64,000 nucleotides of DNA from Rhizoclosmatium globosum (taxonomy: Eukaryota; Chytridiomycota; Chytridiomycetes; Chytridiales; Chytriomycetaceae), in assembly GCA_002104985.1 (NCBI GenBank), contig MCGO01000168.1, forward strand, positions 1 to 64,000, read 5' to 3'. The position numbers and the translations under genes were made by a program. Below the pieces are notes generated by a model that did not search any database, had not been told where the DNA came from, and saw nothing but the letters and a program-made list of their open reading frames with translations. The first letter of the stretch is position 1, and every line of letters begins with the position of its first letter. Below, piece after piece: positions 54,072-64,000 of this stretch.

Positions 54072-55877
54072 TCAAAATAAGAAAATAAAGGAAACTACTG
54101 TTAACATTAAAAATGCACCGAGTTTAGCAGCCGAAGATGTCTTATTGGTTGTTTGTGCTCCAGGTGAAACTGCTGCTGCATTATTCGATGGATCAGGCTG
54201 CCCCAAGAACACCAGAGCCGCGGAAAAAGCTGGGACTGTGACAGAATACAACGAGTTTGATGCTGATATTTTCGCTGCATTGTATAATCCGACAGGGAAT
54301 CCATCTCTCGTTCCATCAAACGTCTGGCCACCAATCGATATACCACTGACCGCCGAGATGTCTCCAGTGGTCTGCTGAATCAACTCAACGCTCCCTTTGT
54401 AATTAAATTGTTATTTTGATGTGAAAATACGTATCGCGCGCGTTTACATACCTGTAAGACTTGTAGCGAAACCCGCCGGTGCCCCAAACTGAATCACAAC
54501 CTCCGTCGAATTCTTATTCACAATCACAGCAGACCATCTCGAAGTAACAGCAGGATCCACAAACGCAAAGTACTTTACACCGCGAACCGCATCCACCTTC
54601 ACTTGAGCCCCACCACCTCTCACAATTTGTATCCCAGCCGTCCCAACCCAATTCAACACTCGCGTGAAACCAAGCAACGCGTAAAACCCAGGCCGCGCAT
54701 TGATAAGCGTAGGATCGTTCAAGTTCACGTAAATGGGAGAATACCCGCCCGCAGAAGCAACAAACACATTTGAAGTTGCTTTATCGGTGGACCCTTGAAC
54801 TGCACCGTGGAACCAAGCGCCTTTAAATCCACTCCACGCGGAAGTTGCGAGATGATCGAGCGTCCATAACGTTGCAGCGTATACATTTGAAACGCCGCCT
54901 GTTCCCCCACTTGACCGTGAATTCGTCTCGCCGAGTACGAAATCGTATTTTGGTGTGTGAACGGTCGAGAGGAAAGAGTATATCGTGTCGGTGGGGAATT
55001 GCAGGAGGTCTTTTGGATCTGTCGAGCTCTTTATGTTCTCAGCGTAGTAGTGGAGTGTGATTGGGTTGACGGATGGTTTTGTGGATAGAAAGGATTGAAG
55101 GATTGATCTTCCGAGGGATGTTCCTATACTTGTTGCGGGTCCAACAAATTGGGTGGGCTGTCCCAACCCAGACGTGATTCCAGTCGCAAGAGTTGCCCAT
55201 TCGGCTGGATAGGCTGTTGTGATGTTATACGGCTTAGCGGGACGAATATTTCCCTGCAATAAACACAGTAATTCTAGTTTAGTGATATATGGTGAATGAA
55301 GTCAGTAGAATCACCTGAACCCAATCTTCTGGTTCATTCCCAAGTTCGACTCCAAGGAATTGCTCAGACTTCCAGTTTGGTAGGACGGCGCCCTTCAAGT
55401 ATTGCACAGCCATGCTAATTTGATCGTTTGTTGAAGTAGGAGCCATATTGACACCGACAGAAGTCTTCACAGGTACTGCCAAAGCAGAATAGAAAGTGGA
55501 CACGTTCTTCATTCCATTTGAATCAACCTTCGTTATCCACGTTAGATTAGTCCATTAAAATACAAGGTTCTCTTAAAACGACATACCACGCAAGTTGTGT
55601 TGACGCCTTTCTCGACACCTGTAGTCTGAGCATACCAAACATTGTCGGCTGAGTTTCCACCAATTCGAAGAAAGAAGGGAAAGCTCGAAGTTGTTCGGTT
55701 GTTCAGAGTGTTCATCAAGTTGATAAGGCCTGGATTCGGAGTTCCGTTGGAGAGGACAAGGGGAGACCTGGCCACGCAGGGCTCCTCCATCGAGAAGCCA
55801 ACATAGTTTGGAGCGATAGTGTGGCCTGATATTGGTGGAGGGAGGGCATCAACTGCCAAGAAAGATACTACAGACAT
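54072..55877 (-). CDS. GPI-anchored GH79 beta-glucuronidase-like enzyme
   Basis: Four exons (55587..55877, 55315..55527, 54452..55253, 54072..54394) give exactly 542 codons plus stop. A short signal peptide (MSVVSFLAVDALP) is followed by the GH79 motifs NYVGFSMEEPC and FFLRIGGNSADNVW. Next are the acid/base segment VELGNEP, the HYYAENI segment and the nucleophile segment FVLGETNSRSSGG. A C-terminal beta domain ends with a Ser/Thr-rich stretch and a hydrophobic tail (AKLGAFLMLTVVSFIFLF), typical of a GPI-anchor signal. GH79 enzymes release glucuronic acid from glycans or proteoglycans at the cell surface. A protein-poor host glycan target is not indicated by the sequence. Confidence 0.85.
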
Positions 55878-56167
55878 AATTGTTGACAGAAAATGGGCAC
55901 GCTCCAAACAATCTAGAGTATTCCTTAGAAAGAAGCTGTTTCTCTAACTTTGGCAATAAAACCAGTAGAAGTTAATTCTCACCAGTTACCAAGTACTTTG
56001 TATATGTTGACTACGATCATAGCATGCTTGGAAGTCTCCTTATACCATCGCTAAATCAAAGCATCATTCTTATAAAAAATGTATAAATGAGGCAATTCCC
56101 GTTTCTCTGATGTAGTATATTTGTTATTTACTTTCGTTCCCTTCTTTTTCCATTTCCAAAAACAACC

Positions 56168-56997
56168 ATGAGTGACGGCATCCCTCCAAGAAAGGTAAGC
56201 TCTTCCTACATCCAGTCACATTATGTAGCATAATCATTCATGAATGATGTTATTAATGAAGGAGAAAGAGCAAAAGGGCAAAGTAAACAACTCCAACTAA
56301 CCCTCTTCTTTCCTTCAGCGTTTGAGTATCTACGACGAGCCATCAGCTCCAAAGACGATTTCAACTCCAGAACCAACTCAGGTTGAACTAGCTTTGCGAT
56401 CGGTGCGTTGTTGACCAATTGACAACTCAACCATTAACCATGTTTGATCTAAACCAGTCCCGCCACACTGTCTCAGACTACTTCAAAGAGACCAGAGTAC
56501 GTCATTCCTCAAACTCTACCCTTCCTCCAGTACCTAACCTCTGCCAACACTACCCTTCCATCAAAACAACCCTTCCAAAATAGGCAACACTCCAATCCTA
56601 CACAAACAGCTACCTCGCCTTCGAACAATCCGTAATCGACTCCGCAAAGCCATTCGTAACCCCATCCGAACCACTCCTCCCCAACTTCCTCTACGTTACC
56701 CTCGCAACATGCGGAGGTCTCGTTGCAACAGCTTCTTCAAAACGTTTCTCGTCACGTGTGTTTGTTCCGCTTGGATTAGGGACGGCAGCTGTTGGGTGGT
56801 GGTACCCTAAGACGTCTGGGAACTTGATCAAGGCTGCTGCGAAGGCGAGTGGAATTGATGAGCAGATTGAGAGTGCGGCTACTACTTTGAATGCGCAGTG
56901 GGGGGCTGTGAAGGGGAGTGTTGGAGCTGCGTACAAGGATGCTAATGAGGCTGTTTTGAATGGTGTGGCTAGTGTTACCGGTCAAGTGAGAAAGTAG
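56168..56997 (+). CDS. MICOS complex subunit (Mic26/Mic27, apolipoprotein O family)
   Basis: Four exons (56168..56194, 56319..56402, 56458..56496, 56584..56997) give exactly 187 codons plus stop. The N terminus MSDGIPPRKRLSIYDEP matches the family's Ser-Ile-Tyr-Asp start. A membrane region of two segments follows (NFLYVTLATCGGLVATASS and RVFVPLGLGTAAVGWWYPKT). A C-terminal amphipathic helix region with Ala-rich repeats follows. The protein shapes crista junctions in the mitochondrial inner membrane. The assignment rests on order and motif spacing; the choice between Mic26 and Mic27 is not possible here. Confidence 0.72.
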
Positions 56998-57117
56998 ATT
57001 GGTTTTTAGTGGTAACAGAGGAGACTGTTCGCATCTGTCGGAAATTATGGTCAGAATAAATTCTCAGCGTTTTTTTTTAAAAAGTCGTTTATGGGCATTT
57101 ATTGGTGAAATCAAGAA

Positions 57118-58744
57118 TCACAACTCATCCCTTCCACTGTCCTCATCCTTGTGCTTCTCAACCGTCTCAACGGACTTCTTGCTACGTTTTTCCTTCACAA
57201 CACGCACAAGCTCCTCAATCAAACGCCAACTTCTCTGATCCCCAAGTGCCTGAAACTCCATAAAGTTTGGCGTAAAACTGAGACTAATCCCAAACTCCTC
57301 ACTGAAAAACACGACGCTCCCTCCAGCCCCAGTCCACCCTACAAATTCAACCCCAGCCCCGCCTTCGTAGGCCCGAACCCATCCCTGAACACACCCATTC
57401 CACATTGAGTAAAAGAAATATTCCCCAACAAAACACGATCCACCTCCGTCAGCCGATTCTCCTTATACCCAAACTTATAAACATCCTTCGCCAACATCGC
57501 CGCCTCCCCTCCCTCCGCCGATCGTCGAACCACCTCCGCAAGCCACGCAAGCGACCTCGAATTCGTCAACACATTAAACGAAGGCGACTGCGACCGTCTC
57601 AACACAGGGTCATTATAACTCCACGGGAACTCAGCCTCCCTCCCCTTGAAATCCGGGCCCGACCCAATCAGCGATTTACTCGACTCCGTGTCTTTGAAAA
57701 AGTACGCGTTGATCAGTGCTGGGTCTACTTTCAAGTGTCCAAACAGGGAGAGGAACGAATTGGGTGCGACGGCATGGAATATCTTGTATATGTAGCTGGC
57801 GGAGTCAAGTGGCGCGACGCGGACGCCAAGAGACTCGACGAGATCCGCGGGGTCGTCTGGGATTCCGTAGTGGAATTCAAAGGGAGCGTCGGGGTGGTTT
57901 TTGTTGAGGAGGGGCATGATTTCCGTGTACATGATTTCACGGACTGTGAGGCCTGTGACTCTACGTGCGATTTCGTTGAGGTACCAGCCACGTGTGACGG
58001 CGTGGTATGCACTGACTTGGGTTCCGTTGAAGTTGTGAGGTTGTTCTGCGATTTTTGAAGCGAGGAGGTCGAGGTCGAGTAAATCTTCTGGCGTGGGAAT
58101 ACGTTCTTTGTCGAGGAACGCGACGCCGCTTCTGTGTTGGAGAAGGTGTTGGATTGTGACATGGGATTTGTTTCCGTGGCTGAATTCCGGCCAGTGTTTT
58201 GAGATTGGGTCGGAGAGATTGATTCTGTTTGTGTTCGCGAGATGGAGAAATACGGTGGAAGTTACGAATTTTGAGCATGAAAAGACTTGTTGGAGGTGGT
58301 AGGGTCTGTATCGTGTTTTGTAATGTGTTGTTGTGAATCCACCTGCGATGTCTGCCACAAGGTTGCCATCAACTGGTTTAAATGTGTGAATAGTTAGTAA
58401 AACTGATGAAGGAAGGGGATGTTGGGGGCGTTGGAGGCTGACAGACGAACCATAGGCTGTGAACTGGGACCCAAGGTCTTCGCCATTCTTGAGACCCTCT
58501 GGCGTGCTTATTAGTTATTAAGCTTAACCAGTAGTAAAAGCTTACTGTGCATGATTGTCTTCAGGTTCTCGTACCCTGGTTCGGTGGTTCCATACACTCC
58601 GACCAACGGTTGTGCATAAAGCCCAAACATCTTGTGCTGCCAGTGAAACACGGGTCCATACCGAAGAAAGTACGAGTAGAAACAGTTGAGCACTCCGAGG
58701 ACCACAACAATTCGCATCCATCCAAATCCATCGCCATTTGTCAT
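57118..58744 (-). CDS. Serine beta-lactamase-like hydrolase, copy A
   Basis: Three exons (58546..58744, 58451..58498, 57118..58372) plus one added base make exactly 500 codons plus stop. An N-terminal TM helix (MRIVVVLGVLNCFYSYFL) precedes the class C/esterase fold: SCSK (nucleophile Ser and Lys of SxxK), LLQHRSGVAF, and the YHA motif in VSAYHAVTRGW. The C-terminal strands (VGWTGAGGSVVFFSEE) hold the GAGG turn replacing KTG. Near 57360 the frame shifts by one base; the next frame continues to the true end at 57118. The family includes LACTB-like and EstB-like esterases; the substrate is unknown. Confidence 0.82.
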
Positions 58745-58856
58745 TTTGAAGGGATAACAAATTCCTTCTCAATTATCCTGCCAATTTAATTCTTAAATCG
58801 CCTGTCCTTTCTTCTTTTAAATTGATTACAATATCTTCCCTGAAAGAAATTGAGCC

Positions 58857-60402
58857 ATGAGTGATGCTGTTGCCATTGCCGTCCCAGTCACGATCGTGGC
58901 CCTAATCGCAGCAACAGCTACCGCAGCGTACCTTCACTTCATCCGCAAAGGCCCAGCCTTGACTGCCAAGTACAAGCTCTTGGGTTTGTCCAAACCTCCT
59001 GCTCCAACAGTCGTAGGTTTCACTGCCAAAGGATACGAACAACTCGCAGAGCTTGTCAGAAAAGAGTTTGTTGATGGAGACTCGTGGGGCTCTCAGCTGG
59101 CTGTCTATGGTGAGTGGTGATGAATTGATGTTGGAAGTAGTCAGGGCAGAACACTGATTTCCACTTGTTCCAGTCAAGGGCGAACTTAAAGTCGACATTG
59201 CATCTGGATACACTGATACCACCTACAAGACCCCATATTCTCAGGACAACTTGCAATTAGTCTTCTCATCCTCCAAATTCGTTGTCTCTGCTGTAGTTTT
59301 GCACCTCATCAACACTGGCCGCATCAAGCTCTCTGACCGCGTTGCTCAATACTGGCCTGAATTCGGTGCTGGAGGAAAAGAAAATGTTACAATTGGACAG
59401 TTGATGTCGCACCGATCCGGAGTCGCATTTCTTGATCCAGAACGTGCACCCACTCCAGAAGATATTCTCGATTTGGACCACCTTGCCCAAAAGATTGCAG
59501 GCCAGCCACACAACTTTGATGGAAAGGAAGTCAGTGCTTACCACGCCGTCACTCGCGACTGGTTCTCCAACGAAGTAATTCGACGTGCAACAGGAAAGAC
59601 GATTCGAGACATTATGTACGATGAAATCATCCCCCTTCTCAACAAAGACAACACGTCCGGCGTCCCTTACGAATTCCACTTTGGTGTTCCTGAGGATCCA
59701 GTCATCAGACAATCCGTCCTCTCCAGACTCACAAAGTTGCACGGACACACGTTCTTTGAAAAGTTGTTTTTAATTGTGATGCCATCCAAGTTGTTGAAGT
59801 GGCTTGGTGTGTGGCCAGCTTCCCCCAACCTCATGAAAGCCTACTTGAGCAAAGGCACACCACAGAACAATTCTCTGTTTAAATCGGGACCAGACTTCAA
59901 AGGAAGGGAGACGGAGTGGCCGTGGTGCTACAACGACGAGACGCTGTTGAAGGGACAAAGTGGTTCGTTCGGGTGCTTGACAAACGCGCATTCTCTTGCA
60001 AGACTCGCTGAATTCGTGCGCAGAAGTTACAATGGAGAAAACGGGCTTGTGTCGAAAGAGGTTTGTCGCGACTCGATCAAAGAGTTGGATACTCAGTTTG
60101 ACTGTGTTATTGGACATGACGTTCGCATGACGCAAATTGGATTCGGAATTTATGGTTCTTGGCGGGACTTGGATATGAAGGAGGAAATTCCAAAAGAAAA
60201 TGTGAAATGGATTGGATGGGCTGGTGCAGGTGGCTCGATGGTCATCTTTTCGTTGGAGCATGAGTTGACGTTCTCGTACACTCAAAACTTTATGCTGTTG
60301 CAATCGGTGGGAGATCATAGAACTTGGAGGCTTTATAGTGAGTTGATGAGAGTTTTGGAGCGTGGTGGAAACCAAGACACCTCTGTATTCATTTCCTCTT
60401 AA
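58857..60402 (+). CDS. Serine beta-lactamase-like hydrolase, copy B
   Basis: Two exons (58857..59109 and 59174..60402, intron 64 nt) give 493 residues. An N-terminal TM helix (AVPVTIVALIAATATAAYLHF) is followed by VDIASGYTDTTYKTPY, SSSK (SxxK nucleophile), MSHRSGVAF, the YHA motif and WAGAGGSMVIFSLEH. It is a paralogue of copy A in opposite orientation; the start codons are 112 bases apart and must share a promoter. No frame break was seen. Membrane-anchored hydrolase of unknown substrate. Confidence 0.85.
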
Positions 60403-60500
60403 GAAAATAACGATAGCCTTATTCATAAACAGTTTATTAAATGCAGTGCAGTATAATTCTTGAATTAAAGCTCCATAGAGGTGGACATCTTTTCTTTATT

Positions 60501-62006
60501 TTATAAACTTAAGTTACAAGAATAGAACGCGAGCAACAAAGCCTGCTTCACTTCAAGCGGCATCCTCCAGTCATTCAACAAATGCTGGCAAATATCCATA
60601 TGTCCTTGCTTCGCAGCTGTCACAATCGCAGTACAATCATCCTCCAACAGATTCACCTTCTTATCCTCCAATATAATTTTACACACATCCAACCGTCCAA
60701 GGAAACACGCGTAATTCAGTAAAACAGTACTCTTGAGTTCTGATGACACACGTACATCTGTAAGAAGCCTTCTCGCTACTTCAGTTGACCCATGTTCAAT
60801 ATAGAAATGCAGCGTCTCGTATTCCTTATCAATTGGATTCAGCCGAGGATTCATAAGCAGCATTTCCGTTATTTCTTTGAAGTCAGTTGATGCCGACAAC
60901 CTCAGCGCCGCGTTCTCACACAGAGAAGGATCTATTCTTGCGTCTTTCAGAAATAATTCGACGATGGGAGTGTGTCCTGCCTGTATGGCGACCATGAAAG
61001 GAAATTGGTTGTTGTGGGAGGGATCCACACGCCAATCACTCAAAAGGGCTTTACAGACTTCGACGTTTCCTTCGTTTGCGGCAAAGAGGATCGGTGTGTT
61101 GTCGTCGATGGATGGGTCGACTCGGGGATCCGCGAGAAGCAATCTGATGATGTCAATGTGTCCGTTTCGAATGGCTGAAAATAAAGGTGCATTGTTCCTG
61201 GCAGCTGGGTTCACACGTAGATCTGAGAGATATATCTCAACTTGTTCCGTCATTCCATTTTGAGCACTGATGCATATGAGTTGATTATCGTTGTTTGCAG
61301 GGTTCATACGAGGGTCTTCGAGAAGGCGTCTCACGATATCAGTGAAGTTGGACTTGGCGGCTTGATTTAATGCCGAACTGTTCCGTATTGATGGATCCAC
61401 ACGGGAATCCTGTAGTAAGCGCTCAACAATTTCCACTTTTCCAGATTTTGCAGCCCATACAATCATGTTTCGCGACCGCGGATCCACGCGGGGATCTTTC
61501 AATAATCGATCGACTATCCCCAAATGTCCTCCAGTGATTGCCATCTTCAACGCCAAGTTGTCTTTGAAAGACGGATCAATTCGAGGGTCTTGGATCCAAG
61601 TATCAAGTTCAGCTTCATATCCATATTGAGCAAAATACGACAGAATATTCATTTTGTCCGTTTGTGGGTTCAGACGCGGGTCATTTAACAACAATTTGAC
61701 GATTTCTTCGTAATGAAAGTGACAGGCACAACCAAGCGCTGAATTTTGGTTCGCTGACGGATCTGTTTGAGGGTATGCCAAACAAAGCTCGACGACTTCG
61801 CGGTACCCTAGCATACAAGACCATCGCAGCAGCCGAAACTCTTCTCTCGACATGTCATAATCCAGTTCATTGATCAATGTCTTCGCGATATCCAAGGCCT
61901 TTAGCGGAGGTAGCTTCCACCTGACAAGCAGAGAGTAAAACTGATGCAATTTCGAGTCTGAGCTGTTTGGCAATGACGACGGAGATTTAAGAGGAGGGCC
62001 ACACAT
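60501..62006 (-). CDS. Ankyrin-like repeat protein, probably 5'-truncated
   Basis: From the ATG at 62006 the frame is 501 residues: a short leader, then about 13 ankyrin-like repeats. They have 33-34 residue periods and a conserved DPRVDPSxxNN segment where the canonical repeat has TPLH. Upstream of 62006 the same frame stays open to about 62216 and matches the post-F-box block of the split gene at 50.6-51.4 kb (ALSNKHIFSASVF; WRSLPFTLQVAVYHQ). It has no F-box and no ATG there. Homology stops where the AT-rich insert (62.22-63.1 kb) begins, so the gene has probably lost its first 30 residues. The current product may start at 62006. Confidence 0.75.
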   Translation of the reverse strand: MCGPPLKSPSSLPNSSDSKLHQFYSLLVRWKLPPLKALDIAKTLINELDYDMSREEFRLLRWSCMLGYREVVELCLAYPQTDPSANQNSALGCACHFHYEEIVKLLLNDPRLNPQTDKMNILSYFAQYGYEAELDTWIQDPRIDPSFKDNLALKMAITGGHLGIVDRLLKDPRVDPRSRNMIVWAAKSGKVEIVERLLQDSRVDPSIRNSSALNQAAKSNFTDIVRRLLEDPRMNPANNDNQLICISAQNGMTEQVEIYLSDLRVNPAARNNAPLFSAIRNGHIDIIRLLLADPRVDPSIDDNTPILFAANEGNVEVCKALLSDWRVDPSHNNQFPFMVAIQAGHTPIVELFLKDARIDPSLCENAALRLSASTDFKEITEMLLMNPRLNPIDKEYETLHFYIEHGSTEVARRLLTDVRVSSELKSTVLLNYACFLGRLDVCKIILEDKKVNLLEDDCTAIVTAAKQGHMDICQHLLNDWRMPLEVKQALLLAFYSCNLSL

Positions 62007-62246
62007 GAGTTGGTGATAGACAGCAACCTGGAGGGTAAATGGAAGACTCCTCCACTTTGCATCTCTGATTAATTCACTATCAAGAAACTCTGAAACATTA
62101 GCGCCAGAGAACTGGATCTTTGCTTTGAGAAAGACAAGGGAAAATCCGTGTGAGCTGAAAACAGATGCGGAAAAGATGTGTTTGTTTGACAGCGCAGTCC
62201 TTTGGAAAATTACATTTACATTACATTAATTCTTTTTGTATTCTGG

Positions 62247-62288
62247 AATGAATTAATTCTTTTAGCGAGAATAAGGAATTACTTAATT
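62247..62288 (+). repeat. 42-bp direct repeat, left copy
   Basis: Begins AATGAATTAATTCTTTTA and ends GGAATTACTTAATT; see the right copy. Confidence 0.7.
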
Positions 62289-63027
62289 CACAACTTGTCA
62301 GAATGAATGCATTCACTTATGAATGTAAAAGAATTGATTAATTAATTCCCTTTCTCCCACCTATTAAATTTATTCCACCGCTTAACTTATCCATTGCCGA
62401 ACTTTGCGAAAGTCGTTCCCTTCTGCTCGAAACTAAGTGCATATCTTCAGCTTCATTGTCCTCATCACTAAGACAGAACCATGTTCCTTCATTAATGTGT
62501 CATTTCTCGCTTTTTGCGCCTCTTTGGCATCATGATTAGCCGCCTCTCTGCCTTAATACAAATTAACTCCAAGCTGAACGGTTTTTGCATTCCACAACAA
62601 ATAAACAATTTTCATGAAGAGCAACGTTCTTTCATCCATTTCTTCTATGTACAACCAGCCATTCTTCCTTTCATCACTTGTGCGTTGCTTAATGGTGATT
62701 TTTGAGGTTAATGTATCCTCTTGCACTAACAACAGCCTAATTTGCTGCGTTTTGTGCCATGCACAGGTGGCAGGTGTAAGTCTTCTTATTATTAGCGTCA
62801 AGATTGTAGAACTAACTCCGGCAGTTTCGCGTTTTGGTTGGTAGCCCGGCTAGTTGGCATTGTAGAATACGTTCAAAAAGGGTAGAAAGGTGAAATTCTC
62901 GCGTAACATCACAATTACTAGGGGGATTGGATGCTGTGGCGGCTCTTAGAGCAGCTGGTTGTAGTTCTCAAAGGACCCTCATATGTCAGGAATTAATTCA
63001 GGAAAAATTGCATTCTGAGAATGCCAC

Positions 63028-63069
63028 AATGAATTAATTCTTTTAAGGAGTGGCTGGAATTACTTAATT
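63028..63069 (+). repeat. 42-bp direct repeat, right copy
   Basis: Same orientation and length as the left copy, seven central mismatches. Confidence 0.7.
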
Positions 63070-63105
63070 AACATTGGAATTATAATACATTGGAGAATAC
63101 ATTCT

Positions 63106-63801
63106 TTGAGGAATTATATTTCGAAATCTATATTTCCAACTGACATTTTGAAAACGATTCGTTCATGTTGCGACTGTGCTGGTGAATATTGTTATGTCGT
63201 CTACAGTTTACTTCGAGCCAATGCAATCGTCAAAATAGTATTACCCAAAATTCAGCCTGCTCTCAAAGTGATTCGACGTTTTGTCGTGCCGGTGGCTTTT
63301 TTGGCTCAAGCTGGTACGAGGGTTGTGGCTATTGCCTTAGCAAGTGAACCAGATAAAGTCGAAAAAATTGTATTACTTGTTCATAATGTCTCCACTGCGT
63401 TCAACGGCGTGTTGGTTATATTTATCGATGCAATTTGTTTAGGCACTTTCATACAGTTTTTGCGAAGAATCCAAAAGGATGTCGATTCCTTGGACAAACG
63501 TTTCATCATTATATCGCAGCATGGTATCGTCAGTGTGATTGTATGCACGTTATCGTTAGTTTTCTCTATCATATACGCTTGCACAAAATCAGAACGCTGG
63601 CTGCTTATTATGTACCTGCATTTTTCAGTCGTAGTTCTAGTTTTATTTCTGATGAAGCGAGCACTACTCGAAGACAGAAAGACAACGAACGATACACCAT
63701 CGAAACGATTGGAATCAGGAGAGCATTCTTTTAAAAAGAGGATGACTGAGACGAAGGAGACAAAAACAATGGAAGCCACTTTGACTAACCATCGTATTTG
63801 A
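63106..63801 (+). pseudogene. Polytopic membrane protein fragment, 5' end missing
   Basis: An open frame of about 230 residues has no ATG at its start; the frame continues upstream into the AT-rich insert up to a stop. It has about four TM helices (FVVPVAFLAQAG; FNGVLVIFIDAICLGTFI; IVSVIVCTLSLVFSIIYAC; WLLIMYLHFSVVVLVLFLM) and a basic Ser/Thr/Lys-rich tail. It looks like the C-terminal half of a seven-TM-type protein. Family not recognised. Either the start is in an unseen upstream exon or the gene was truncated by the insert. Confidence 0.5.
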
Positions 63802-64000
63802 AGGGACTTTCTGAAACATAACTAATAATAATACTCTAATAAAATTTTAATGCGCGAATTGGTTGAAGATAGAGGGGGAAAACGTGTTTTTAATTCGCCT
63901 TACATCCATCTCAATTCCAAATTTATGTTAATATATGATAAGTTCAGACACAGCATTTCTGATGCAGATTCGTAATCGACATTGTTATCAAATTGAAAAG

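Larger units (their letters stand above)
62221..63105. mobile_element. Candidate AT-rich insert bounded by a 42-bp direct repeat
   Basis: A 42-bp sequence beginning AATGAATTAATTCTTTTA and ending GGAATTACTTAATT occurs at 62247..62288 and 63028..63069, with 35 of 42 bases the same. Further GAATTAATTC-type palindromes lie at 62331-62350 and near 62990. No coding capacity is visible in between. It lies exactly where the two flanking genes lose their 5' ends. It could be a non-autonomous transposon or solo-LTR-like piece; the boundaries are not defined. Confidence 0.4.

Noticed and set aside
62820..62960. Resemblance to small-subunit rRNA (AGGTGAAATTCT) or to a tRNA A box (TTAGAGCAGCTGG)
   Set aside because: The rRNA match is about a dozen bases with no flanking rRNA, and no cloverleaf or clear B box follows.
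1..64000. CRISPR array, rRNA operon or tRNA gene
   Set aside because: No regular spacer-repeat pattern and no convincing RNA gene was seen on either strand; spliceosomal introns show a eukaryotic genome.

Overview
The window is a gene-dense piece of a eukaryotic nuclear genome. Introns are short (mostly 45-90 nt, GT-AG) and spacers are tight. It is most likely from a flagellated fungus (chytrid). The fungal signs are a THI5/NMT1-type thiamine pyrimidine synthase, a UPF0658 Golgi membrane protein, a GPI-anchored GH79 enzyme and a chromodomain Ty3/Gypsy element. The flagellar sign is a clear DNAAF6/PIH1D3 dynein-arm assembly factor. The phylum is inference. The basic housekeeping calls (RPL5, gamma-SNAP, MoaE-type molybdopterin synthase subunit, UBE2J-type E2, MICOS subunit) rest on strong motifs.

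Layout. 1-5.2 kb: a secreted EXORDIUM/Phi-1-like protein (minus strand, running off the left edge) and a DDT-WHIM-PHD chromatin-remodelling subunit. 5.4-17.0 kb: a run of eight small, intron-poor, plus-strand genes. They encode proline/glutamine/serine-rich proteins; six share an ungapped 34-residue coiled coil, a seventh shares its C-terminal part, and several share a short acidic-hydrophobic tail motif. I know of no named family that matches. A TIR-like/TPR protein sits inside this run on the other strand. 17.4-23.7 kb: sulfotransferase, E2, DNAAF6, gamma-SNAP and a GH16 glucanase. 23.8-31.5 kb: two tandem ABCA-type half transporters. 31.7-36.6 kb: MOCS2B, UPF0658, an unknown two-TM protein and RPL5. 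37.7-44.3 kb: two tandem concentrative nucleoside transporters, a quinone-oxidoreductase-like protein and THI5. 44.6-51.4 kb: an F-box/ankyrin-like gene split by a full-length chromovirus-type retrotransposon with identical 349-bp LTRs and a 5-bp target duplication. 51.4-54.0 kb: a tandem pair of F-box-like/plant-type LRR proteins. 54.1-60.4 kb: GH79, MICOS subunit, and a divergent pair of serine beta-lactamase-like hydrolases. 60.5-63.8 kb: a second ankyrin-like gene and a membrane-protein gene, both apparently lacking their 5' ends, on either side of an AT-rich repeat-bounded insert.

Many otherwise well-conserved genes carry a single-base frame break (RPL5, nucleoside transporter 1, DNAAF6 twice, the hydrolase, the ankyrin gene and others). 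Most are apparent one-base deletions, so residual sequencing or assembly indels are the simplest explanation. Gene ends and starts near these points should be read with that in mind.
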